Shown: positions 1 through 10,821 of the stretch, piece after piece
Position numbering within the stretch: position 1 is the stretch's first letter
How the letters are laid out: the number at the start of each line of letters is the position of its first letter
From: Lycocorax pyrrhopterus obiensis
Taxonomy: Eukaryota; Chordata; Aves; Passeriformes; Paradisaeidae
Direction of reading: 5' to 3'
NCBI GenBank assembly: GCA_014706295.1
Contig: JACSVZ010000016.1
Span: 3,949,168-4,013,167 of the forward strand
DNA: 64,000 nucleotides
Translations under genes and position numbers: made by a program
Notes under the pieces: model-generated
What the model was told of the DNA's origin: nothing
Seen by the model: only the letters and a program-made list of their open reading frames with translations
Database searches by the model: none

Positions 1-3000
1 AAGGTCGAAATCTTTTGTTTTCTAGAGGTACATCGAGATCTTGCATAAGAGCCAATGATTTCTCTGGATGATGTTCAAGCAGAATTGTATTTTTGATTAT
101 ATAATCAACTCAGCCCTAAACAGCTATAACCACCTACTAAAATGGAAGTGTTTTATGAGAAATCAGCTGTAGCAGGAGACTTCAGAACATTTTAAAGCAA
201 GTGGGATTTTTTACCCTCTTTTTAGCTGACCTGTTATTATAATGGTGCATCCTTTGAGAGACCTTCTAGGCAAGGCTGTCAACAATAGAATTCTTGGCTA
301 TGAGTGCTCCAGGTCAACCTCTGTCTTCAGGGCAACGGGCAAGAAAAGTGCAAACTACTGATCAGACTGCCAGTTCTTGCAAGTTGCAAATAACTCTTGG
401 TTCTGCTTCTCAGCTTTACAGATCCTACATGGCTGCAGGACACTGTGCCAATAGCAATATAAAGGTATCTTGTTTCAAATACCTAATATGTGGATCAGAC
501 TCTAGGATGCCAGCAAAGCTGGTTCACAAGGAAGGATGCTCCTTTCTTTTGTGCTGCTTGAGCTTCGTCACCCTGCTGTGGTGCTTAATGAAATCGTTGT
601 GCAAACCGTGAATGCTGATATTTGTTATAAGCCAACTACCACAAACAGTTCTGTGTTTTCAGTCAGCTGTGAGCTGGTAGGAGCCTTATCACACTGCATC
701 TTTGGAGGCAGCTAAAGGACAATCCAAGCAGGCATTAATGTAACATATTTATATTCATAAATATGAATATGCTAAAACTCTCTACTGAATTAAACTCCTT
801 GGCCAAAGAAGACTGAATGGGATGGCCTAGCAGGAGCTAATTTTTGCCAAAAAGGACAAGGTTAGGACAGCTAAAGGGACTTGCACTTTGATTTAGATGC
901 TGTGTTCACATACTGTGGCCGAAGGGTTTTAGGGACAGAAAAATCTCATGCTAAGCAACAAACAAGGAGGGCCTGAGGAGCTTGAAAGGACTTTAGGAGA
1001 AAGTTACTTTTGCAGATCTGTACAAGGCCAATATCTATGAAAATCATGAACACTTGCAGCATACTTTGCTTGGCCTGCAGCAGATATGTCCAGTGGCAGT
1101 GAAATGGCAATCAAGACCCATAACACCCCAGAAAGCAAAATGCTACTTATAGGTGGAAGATATTACTGGGGTGCCAAGAAGAGCCTGAGAACGAGCTGAA
1201 GAAGCAATGTCTGAATGGTGCTTCATGGCTGAAATAAGCTGCATGCTTCAAAGTTCTGGTCCTGGCCTAGCCTAGCATGGTATGAGGTGCTCCATCAAAT
1301 TCAAGGTTTTTTAGTTTATAGCAACAAGTGTAGATTTAATAGCAATACATTCAAGGCAAACTTACATCATCAATATAAAAGGATACTCAGGTGAGGTGTC
1401 TGCAGCCTGAATTTCTCACGTAAAGTGTGCTCTAAATTAAACCTGCAGTAGAGCACTCAGAAGGAAGTAAATATTTACTACAGCAGGAGATCATTTTGGG
1501 ATTTAAACCTAGCATCAAGTTCCCAAGCAGCTGCACGTACCTTGCAGGTCAGAACTCCTGAAGAGCTGATGAGTTCCCCAGCTGTTTGTGCACTAACAGT
1601 CTGTTGTTATTTACTTACAAGACAAGCACAATTTAAGATCTAGAAACCTATCCTTGCCCTCTTTGCAACAAAGCTCTGGGTGTGTTTGGCATGTTTTGTG
1701 AAAGCTGACAGCCAGTCCACCATGCAGTTCTTAGTTGCTACTTTAATATCTTTGCAGGGTATTGTGACTGAGTGCTTTTCAAAGGCAAGTAGCATCCCCT
1801 CCTTCAGAGCATGATTCAAAGCCAGCTGAAATCAACACAGATAACCTGATTGGAGCTTTGCATCAGGCACCCTCTGCCATCCCAGATGGTATGAGGGAGA
1901 AATAGATGCAAACTGAGAGTTTTGAGCGGCTTTTCACATGTCTTTCTTGAAGATGCTAGGGAATAATTACAGTCTGAGACAACTTCTTTTTCTGTTTGAT
2001 GTGGATTTAAAAAGAGCTTTTTGCTAATGCAGCCTCCTGTCTAATGGGAAGTGCAAAACTTCTTTATATTCTAGAAACCTGCCTATCCAAAAGGTGTGTC
2101 TACATTCTCTAGTACCAGGAGGCAACAACTGCAAAGAGGGGAACTCTGGTGGTGCCTAAATATCTGAACAGCTTACTCTGTTCTGCAGAAGAACTTGAGT
2201 TGATTCAGCATTTAATTTATAAGGCTGATTTGTCATACACTGATAACAAATTTTATTATGAGTGCCAGTAGTTAATCTTAGAAAATTTACAATCTGTTGA
2301 ATGTAAAAATATTGCAGCACTGATATTTCCAGTGCAGGTGGAATCTTTGTGTCCTGGGGAGATACTATGACTTTACCATGGTGAAGCCATAAAATTAGGT
2401 ATTGTGTATCTAGGCCAGTGATGGTATGTCTTTCTGGATCTTGGAAGTCAGAAAGTTTAAGTCAAATATTTAAAATAAGATCTACAGTTTATTTTACTAT
2501 TATGTTTGATCACAGTGAGCTCCTTTTGTAGAATGCCAGAAGAGTCCCTTTGCCCTTTCATAGTATAAGGGCAAATGGAAATATGAAAACTGGAAACCTA
2601 AAATGCAATGTATTATATTTCAGATTTTCCAACACCAATGTCAGCTTTTAATATTTCAAATGAAGCACATTACTGTCTTGCAAAAATAATATTGATAAAT
2701 GTATTCAATTCAGGGTTAGTTTAGCCACAAACACTTTGATTGATTTTTCAGAAACATACTGGTGTGGTGGCAAGAACTTCTCCTGTTCTTGAACAGCCAT
2801 AGAAAATTCAGGTGTCTTCTATGATTGTTTACCTAAAGTTTGTCTATAAATATTAAAAATTCAGTACGATGAAGTCAGAGTACAAAAACAATGTGAATTT
2901 TTTATAGCCTGCATAAAAACCTACTGCAGTTTGTGCTTGACTGGTGTTGAATGAGACATGAACTGAAATCCAGCTGTGACTGTTTTGATTTTCATTCACT

Positions 3001-3377
3001 GTTAAGTTGCATGTCCAAATCAACCAATCCTTTGCTGTATGTCAGCCTATCCCAGCAAACCCCATTGCATTACACCTTTAAATGCTGCCTGTGCAAAGGT
3101 GGCGAAAGCAGAGACTTTTTTCTCTGGAAGGTGGCTCCAGTAAAGCACATGGCATGCAGTTAAAAACCCCCTGCAACCCCGAGAACGACAGGAGGTAGAC
3201 TGTCATTTGAATCATAGCACGCAACTGTCAGAACAGGAAAATCCTCAATGATTGCAGCAAAGAGTTTGAATGCATTTGTATTTAAAATTTAGCAAGTCAA
3301 AGCAGATTCTGCTGTTGCACAGCTTTGGCTCTATAGTTTCCCCAGTAGCTGAGAAAATTTCCAGTCGAAGGAAGGTC
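1..3377. other. Unique non-coding sequence, no gene seen
   Basis: I see no gene, repeat family or RNA gene here. The longest open frame (294-611, plus, 105 codons) has a cysteine- and serine-rich translation with no domain I recognise and no convincing splice sites at its edges, so I treat it as chance. The one local structure is a small AT-rich hairpin at 751-770: 8-bp arms (ATATTCAT and its complement) around a 4-base loop. Base composition is AT-leaning with few CpG, as expected for an intron or intergenic spacer. Confidence 0.6.
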
Positions 3378-4150
3378 AATTATGGAATTGTTTAGGTTGG
3401 AAAAGCCACTCTGCCCCCAGCCTGTAGCTCTGCAGAGGCTTGTTGTGACCCAAGGGCAGGACCTGGCATTTCAGCTTATTGAACCTCGTGCCATTGGCCT
3501 GGGCTCATCGATCCAGGCTGTCCAGATCCCTCTGAAGAGCCTTCCTGCCCTCCAGCAGGTGGACACTGAGCCAGCTTGGAGTCATCTGCACACCGACTGA
3601 AGGCTCGATCTTGTCTGGGTCATGGATAAAGTTATTACACACAACTAGCCCCAGTACTGAGCCCTGGGGAGCTGCACTTGTGACTGCCCCAGCTGGATGT
3701 AACCATCTACTCTCTGGGCTCGGCCATCCAGCCAGTTTTTAGCCAGTGCTGCTGCCCAAGCCAAGGGCTACCAGCTCGAGGAGGATGCTGTGGGAGTCAG
3801 TATCAAAGGTGCTGCTGAAGGGCAATATCCACAGCCTTTCCCTTATCCACTAAGTGGCTCTTCTTGTCACACAAGGAGATCAGGTTGGTCAAGCCCAGCC
3901 TGCCTCTCAGGAATCCATGCTGTGTTGGCCTGATCCCCTGGTTGTCCCGTAGGTGCTGTGTGACAGCACCCAAGATGATCTGCTCCATGACATTCCCCAG
4001 CACCGAGATCAGACTGCCAGGCCTAAAGTCCCTGGGATCATCCTTCCGACACTTCTCGTAGATGGGCATCACATTTGCTGACCTCCAGCCAACTGGGATC
4101 TCCCCAGTTAGCCAGCACTGCTGGTGAATGACTGAACGTGGCTTGGCTGT
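3378..4150 (-). mobile_element. CR1 LINE fragment: decayed reverse transcriptase joined to the CR1 3' tail
   Basis: Read on the minus strand, this holds part of CR1 ORF2 (endonuclease/reverse transcriptase) from about 4150 down to about 3420. The open part at 4072-3803 keeps recognisable RT words: PIYEK at the finger region, DFRPGSLISVLGNVMEQII, and QHGFLRGRLGLTNLISLCDK. Frame is lost near 3803, inside the segment that normally leads to the YLDFSKAFD motif. The downstream catalytic loop is still visible at 3592-3581 as ADD, preceded by Cys where the family has Phe. Next to it is LLEGRKALQRDLD-like sequence in shifted frame. At 3378-3415 the element ends in a CR1 3' tail (AATTATGGAATTGTTTAGG then TTGGAAAAG). 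The rest of the ORF and most of the 3' UTR are missing between body and tail. This is a dead retrotransposon copy: frameshifted, 5'-truncated and internally deleted. Confidence 0.93.
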
Positions 4151-4410
4151 GTTTTATGCCCATGCACTATGAATGTAGTCTGCTTTTGCCCTATTTTATT
4201 CTGCCCTGGAAAGACATACATCGTGAGACTGCAAGGAGCATCTCTGTCAACAGGAGCTGCGCTTCCTGCTCAGCTGGGCAAGGCATTCCAAATCACCTCC
4301 TAACGTTGGCATCTGGGGGAAAAACACCAAAGCTCTATAAATTAAATATTCAAAGTGCGTATTTATACTGAAGTGTTTGGCTTTACTGCCTGCCCGTGTG
4401 TTGTAGATCT
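4151..4410. other. Unique spacer between CR1 and minisatellite
   Basis: This is single-copy sequence with no gene or repeat I recognise. A 77-codon plus-strand frame (4138-4371) begins inside the CR1 end and has no recognisable domain. Confidence 0.5.
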
Positions 4411-4563
4411 GTAAAGGTTGACTATAGATGCCACTTGAGGCAGGCTTACACTGTCCTATTTGTAAAGGTTGGCTGTAGATGCCACTTGAGGCAGGCTTAC
4501 ACTGTCCTATTTGTAAAGGTTGGCTGTAGATGCCACTTGAGGCAGGCTTACACGGCCCTATTT
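4411..4563. repeat. 51-bp minisatellite, three tandem copies
   Basis: Three back-to-back copies of a 51-base unit start at 4411, 4462 and 4513, each beginning GTAAAGGTTG and containing GATGCCACTTGAGGCAGGCT. Copy 2 differs from copy 1 at two bases (A to G twice) and from copy 3 at two bases near its end. The array is therefore young or has been homogenised. Because 51 is a multiple of three, the overlapping plus-strand open frame (4396-4743) reads a 17-residue repeat (VKVGCRCHLRQAYTVLF). Nothing else suggests that this frame is translated. It lies 260 bp from the CR1 fragment but shares no sequence with it. Confidence 0.95.
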
Positions 4564-7500
4564 AGATGTTTTTTTTCTCTCTCAGAACAGCGGTCTTGTG
4601 GTATTTCCATGTTTCCGTTTGGGACTAAATGTAGTGGGAGGTTGAACAGAAAGCAGAACATTCTCACCTCACAAAGGTCAGGGCTGGAGCTGTGTTTGAC
4701 TAGGGGTATACAGAGCCTGTCATTTCAGTGGCTTGGATGTTGATTTGAAAGCAAACCTCTCTTATCTTAACGTTGACAGTCACTAAGGTCAGAATGTAAT
4801 CTATCATTACAGAGTGACTGTTCTTTGTAATCATGCTGTTTATCCTGAAGGACCTGGAAAGACATCTATACTTTACAATTCCTGTCTCTCAGGAATTATA
4901 ATCTCTTGCTGAAATTGCTTTCCTAGGAGAACTGTTTTGTTGTTTTTTGCTGGTCCCTATTTCTGGTTTTTTCCTCTCTCAGTCATGATCTTTTAGTGTC
5001 CTGCCTGATGAAATCAGTTCAAGGTAATTTCAGCCAACTGTCTACAGAATGTGTATTCTGGATCAGCTCCCAGCTTTGTTTCCTTTTCATAGTCTGAAAA
5101 TGCTGTGACTACCAACCAACTTGCGACAAAGCTGAACCTGTCAAAAGAGGCTTTAGCATTTGAAAAATATTGCTTCCTATGAAGAAAGTAGAAATGAGGG
5201 CTCTTAAAGCAGCAGAAATCTAGTCCCTGATAGTGCAATCTGTGCCTTTATCAGCTTCTCCAGATATTCCCTTTATATGATTCAAGGAAGAACCTGTGCC
5301 ATTTGTATTCCTGTCATTGGTGTTATGCTTCTTCTTGCAGAGAAAGGTAAGAGTGTCAGCCGAAACAAAGCAGAAGCTTGAGCTCACCTTTGCCAAGCTC
5401 GTTAAGATGAGAAACTTCCTTCAGAGCAAATTAACTGATGCAGAGTGGAAACCTTTCACTTTTTCAGGTCATCAGGATGAGAGTATGTTTATTATTACAT
5501 GGAATGATTGGCCAAGGGAGCACTGATGTCTCTGGCACTTGGAATCCATGTTCAGTATTCCAGAATCCTGTGTGACCTTGGATGCACTGCAGTGGTTGCC
5601 AGTGGTGACCTAGTGAAGTTGTGAAGATGGTACTACAGAGAGGGAGCAATGAGGCACCTTCAGCTGTATGCTCTTTGCCATGTAGAGCGTGTGTGTATGT
5701 GCACGAATATATAGTGAAGAAGGATTTTAAATTAACTTATAAAACTAGCCAGAAACAGCTTACTTCAAAATCTTTGATAAACCTTTGAAGTGAATTTCAG
5801 GATGAAATTTTGTTTGGGTGTTTGCGTTTATCACATCATCCCGTTCCTGGTAAAGGAAAACAGTGGAAAAAAAGACTTCAAAAAAGGAGAGAAATCATAA
5901 CAAACCAAATTGAATGCAAATTTATATAAATAAGTTTAGAAAGCGCAATGTTCTTTGAAAAGCATGAATCTTTTAACCAGATTGTGCGATTAAAAACTGG
6001 GTCAATCATGTTTTTTTCATTAAAAATGCAGACATTTGGGCTAGTTCTGATTTTAGTATCAAGCATGTAAATATGCCATTAAGAAACACTTTCAGTCTAG
6101 CATTTGAATTTCCAGAAATAGTGCTTAAAAATCCTACTTTCCTGTAATTTGTGGTGAAAATCTTTTGACTGAGTTTTTTTCATGGGCATTAGGGAAATGT
6201 TTGTACCAGTGAATTCCTGGACTGGCAGTAAATGTGGAAAGTACAGGAAACATACTTACATGCAGTGTAAATGTGTGACCTTTTCCCAAATCTTTTAAGG
6301 ATAGAATTTCTTTTTCTCCAACAAAATTATAAACAATAATAAAAATATTTATGGTTGTCTCCTGAAGATTTTAAGAGCCTGTTTGAATCGAGGAGGAAGC
6401 AGGAAAAGGGAAGGAACTCTGAGCAGAGATCACCAGTGTTGCCAAATACTTCACAAATGTGTTTATAAGCCAGGAAAGAAGGCTGCTTCTCTCAAGGCTA
6501 AGAGGAATGAATCACTGAAGTGGGAGGTATAGTGTCATCCAAGAAAAGAGAAACTCTTCTCCTTTGCACCCAAGCCAGCTGCTTAATAGGTTAAATAATA
6601 CTTTCAGATGCATCCTCAGCAAGGCAAACATCCTCAGCTCTTCATGGTCGACTACATCAATCACCGTGGTGTTTGTACAGGGCTTCACTCCCCTGCAACA
6701 CATGTGTGATAGATGGAGCTGTGACTGCAATACATCCAGCAATCATTTAAAACTTCTGCTTAACCCGTTCTCTCAGCTCTTCAGCTTGCATATTCTTAAG
6801 TCAGGGCTGAATCCCCTGCTGCTGGTGACCTCCAGTTGCTGAGAAGACACTGTTATGACTTTACCTTTGGCATCAACAAGGCAAATCCATCAAGGCCAGT
6901 CACGCTGTTGAATGAAGCACAATGTGGTCTAAAGCATCTCTCCCAGGATATGGCACTCGGTAGTTTTAGTCCTAAAGTGCTGAATTTTGCGTTTTGATGT
7001 GAAAAAAACCTCAAACCCCACATTTACTGATATTCTTCTGTTGGTTCTGGGCTCGAAGCACATGAAAGTATGTTTCCATCTCCAAAGTAAGAAGAATCCT
7101 TACATTTATAACCATTTCTTAGTTTCACTTTAAATACCAAATAAGTTGTAAAAAAGTTCTAGCAAAATGTTTTGATGCAACTGGAAACCTGTAAAAAATG
7201 TAATTTAGAAAGTACTTGATTCTAATCTTTCTTCCTAGTGTTTGCTTAGGATTTCTCTAAGACTTGTTTAGGACCTTGAAAGGGAAGAACATGGCATGGT
7301 CACGCTCATTTTTGTTACTGCCTTTCATTGAGGACTTCAGTGCTATTGTAAGGACTGGCAATCAAACCCTCGCTCATTTCCTTGCTCAGTGCTTCTGTGT
7401 GGCTGCATTTTATTTTCAGGGTGGAACTCCCATTTGTCTGTTCTCTAACTTTCATATTTCAAGTTTTCTCTTCGTTTGTCCCATCATTTCTCAGACAATG

Positions 7501-10500
7501 AATTGCCATCTTCAAGAGAGATTGAAATTAGTGAGGGCCTTCAGATTATGAAATGTCCTGTAAAAGTGAAAAATGTGTTATGAATTAAAAAGCTTGAGTA
7601 CAATGATGTTCCCAGCAGCAGCTCAGTTCTTTATTTGCACTGGCAACCAGCTGTTTCTAGGAAAGGTGAGTGACTGCCACTGATGCAGCTGGTATGTTTG
7701 TAGAAGGACAAATGAGCTAAAGCAGGGTCATATTTCTGAAGTTGGGAACAACAGAACTGGGCTTCTTTCCTCTCCCAGATACCAAGAAACGGAGTGTTTC
7801 TTCATTAGAACACTTCTAGCTAAGCTTTTCTGAAATGCAGCAGTGGCAAACTCATTAGACGTAATGATATCCTATGTGAAAGCATTTGGTACTGAGAAAA
7901 AATTTGGAAAAAATGGGTCAAAGGAAATTTTCACTTTTCAGTCAATCCAAATTTTCAGAGCATAAGCTGAGTTGGGTACTATCTCTTACATGCCATCCTA
8001 AATTTATATTCAGTACTGGAACAAGATCTTCACTAGAGGCAGTAAGAGGTATTGGCCACTAAAAATTAATATTATACTGCACTGGAAAAGGTTGTATGAG
8101 GAGCCCCTGACTTAAATGGGAGTAGATGAGCTTCCTTTTTTATTTACAGCACTATAATTATGGAAAGCAATTTTTTTCAAACAGTTATAAAACTTCTACT
8201 TGTTCTTTTACCATCCTGCCCACCTATTGGCCATTGTACTCTCAGTGTAATTACAATGATACAATGTACAACTGATTGTCATTCCAGGATAGTAGTTGGA
8301 AGGCAAATAAATTCTACTAAAAAATCCCCTCTGCTTTCGTGAAGCATTGTGATCCACACACAGAAAGCAGAGAAATAGAAATTCTAAATTTAATATGTTT
8401 TAAATTTTAAGCTCAAATTTTGTCACCTATTAAGAGTTATTTCATCAAGCTCTTTACCATAGTAAATTAGTTCTGCAAAACTCTTGACAGGGGATCAGTG
8501 ATGTACTTGGAAGCTGTACTGTTAGATTAGTGCTTTTTTTAACTTCCATAACTATTGTTCGTAAAGGAGGACTTTTTGAAGCTATGCTCATTGAAGCCAA
8601 AATTGCGGTCCAGCATTGATTCAAAACAATTCTCAACCCCACTCTTCTATCTCAGGCCTCAGAGTTTTCCAGGCCTTCTTCATCTGCAGTCCAATTGCAG
8701 AAAATAAGTGTTAGGGTTAGATCTTTCTCCTGATGTTTTCACCTGAACAAGCTTCTCCCAGGTTATTAACCTGGCCTGATGGATCAGCACACACTAATGG
8801 GCCCTAGGGCACATCACACCGAGGCAATTGCAGTACTGAGTCGTTGCAGTGCCAAGTTTTGCAAGGTGATGAAGAGAAATAATATTCTGAAGAATGTGTG
8901 CGCTTTGGATGCAGCACGAAGAACGTGTCTGGGAAACAGCCATTCCTCTGCTGCCGACAGTTTTGCACCTCTTTCAAAGGGTGTAAGAGTGTTTGTGCAT
9001 GAGCTGTGTAACTGCAGGCAAGAAAAACAACACTAGTGGTTTTTCTCGATATCCAATCTTAATCAAATGATATTTTGGCAGATCTAGAAATGCCATTTCC
9101 TCTTTGGCTTCTCTCCGGTGTTGTTTCTAAGGACGGATGTGAGGGACTCAGTTGACATGAAGGGGTAACTGTTCCAGTGGACTGTAACCACACAATAGCA
9201 AAGCATTCTCAGTAAATCAATCCTCTCATTAAAGCCAGGTATGTAAAGTGTTCTACCCACTCTCCTGGCAAACAGCACTGATGCACTCTTTCCTGAACGG
9301 TAGCTGAACATGGAGACTCCTTGTTCTGAGTTCCAAATGCCCAGATTTGGTCGGTAATCTGTAGCCTTCCCACTGAGTCCACCTCCTTCAAACTACTTTT
9401 GGAAGTTAATATTTGAGTACTCTACAATTTATTTTCAGCCTATCTAATTCTGCCCTAGATTTCTGAGTAGAACACTGGTGCTAACTAGTCAGAGTAAGCC
9501 AACAGTGCTGTTCCTAAGCTTAGGATGTCCTAGAGCACTGACTTCTAACAACTGATGGGGGGAAGATGCTTAGAAAATATGCCCAAAGAAAATACGGCAG
9601 ATGACTAACATAAAGTAGATCTAACATTGAGAGAAAATGTTCTGAAATACTGCACTGAAACAGCCTACTTCAAGAGACTAATCCCTTGAGGTGGGCTTTA
9701 TATGACAGGTTATAAAAACTGTTCTTTAATGTTATGTCCGGGAAACCAAAATACAGGAAATCAGATCAGTGGCTCAGAGCTGCCTTGGACTTTGCCCTTT
9801 GTGTGAGCTCTGCCTGGTTGTAGGTGTCCAGGCCTCGTTTTCTCTTCATAATTATCTGTAAATTGAAGAGATCCTGCTAGTTTTAGCCTGTATGCAAGCT
9901 TGTGCAGGGAAGTGTTGAGTGGAATGAAGTTTAGCCAGGGCAGCTGCTGCACACATGTCCAGAACGTATCTAGCTGGTGTCGGTGGTTTCCAGTCCCCTG
10001 AAATCCATTTGTGAGGCTACAGTGCTGCTACTTGTGGTGCTCATAACTCTGCAGTTTTGTCCAGACCACTGGGAAAATTTAGGGACCACCTCATTTAGGG
10101 AGGGCTTTTGTGAGTCTCCATGTCCATGTCGTTCATTCCTGTGAGGGCAAATAGTCTCCAGGTGGTTTTGCTGCAGTAGGCACAGGAAGCGAAGAGTTAG
10201 AAAGTGGGAAAAGCCCATTGCTTTGCTGCTGCTGCAGGCAGTTCCAGGAGTGTCTTCAGTCTGTGGAAAGAGTCCAAGAGGAGCAGCATATTGGAGCCCA
10301 AGGTCGGTGCAGAGCCTGTGTTCCACCCATCTGTGTTGACTTTGGTCTCTTGAAGTTTCCACGTTAGGTCAATCCCGTGTATGTGTCCAGCTGGGCCTGT
10401 AGCACCACGTGTGCATCTAACACAATAAAGCACAGCCCATTTGCACTTCTGGCCTCTCTCCCTCACCCTTTGCATGAGTGACCTCCCTGGCTCTGTGCTG

Positions 10501-10771
10501 GTTTACACAGACGATTGTGATTTGGTCTCCTGGAGCTCAGAGGCTCTTGGCTCACTGAAAGCTGCAGGCTCTGGTCTGCTGGGGGGTTACCTCACACTCC
10601 TCTGGTAATGGCAGTGTTTCTTAGACCTCATGGATCTCCTCATCCCTGGGAAGCTGTGAGTCAGAAGGCTGGGGTCAGCTGCTGCTGTGTCCCAGGGAGC
10701 TCTTGGCTGAATTCTAATGTACTACCACATTAGGTCCATTTGATCAGTTTGTTTTTTGTGTTTTTTTCTAG
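4564..10771. other. Unique non-coding sequence with one exon-like segment
   Basis: No supported gene. The only segment with coding character is 5341-5526 (plus). It directly follows a good acceptor (TTCTTCTTGCAG ending at 5340) and stays open for 61 codons to a TGA at 5524, with a lysine/leucine-rich helical-looking translation (SAETKQKLELTFAKLVKMRN). I do not recognise the protein and see no poly(A) signal close behind, so this is only a candidate. From about 9960 to 10,740 the DNA is somewhat more GC-rich and has an AATAAA at 10,421, but I cannot find paired LTR ends. The remainder is ordinary AT-rich spacer. Confidence 0.5.
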
Positions 10772-10821
10772 GAAACTTTGACTATCATGGAAAATCACTA
10801 TTCCAAACGGCTTTTCCTTCA
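10772..10821 (+). other. Candidate small exon or cryptic splice pair (50 nt)
   Basis: A very strong acceptor (GTGTTTTTTTCTAG, with a T-rich tract from about 10,749) is followed 50 bases later by a CA|GTAAGTG donor. Two frames are open: one reads ETLTIMENHYSKRLFL, the other NFDYHGKSLFQTAFPS. At 50 nt an open frame carries little information. It could be a non-coding RNA exon, a coding micro-exon, or a decoy pair of the kind common in vertebrate introns. Confidence 0.15.

Noticed and set aside
294..611. 105-codon plus-strand ORF
   Set aside because: No domain, no splice or promoter context, and a composition expected by chance.
751..770. AT-rich hairpin with 8-bp arms
   Set aside because: Short AT-only hairpins are frequent in this composition; no further context.
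3382..3600. 72-codon plus-strand ORF over the CR1 copy
   Set aside because: It is antisense to the CR1 reverse transcriptase; the protein signal is on the minus strand.
5341..5346. 6-nt micro-exon between GCAG and GTAAGA
   Set aside because: Too short to be credible; the same acceptor with a longer open frame is the only version worth testing.
8711..8722. TTAGGGTTAG, telomere-like
   Set aside because: Fewer than two full units; no interstitial telomeric array.
9960..10740. Possible LTR with AATAAA at 10,421
   Set aside because: No paired TG/CA ends, no second LTR, no primer-binding site and no retroviral coding sequence.
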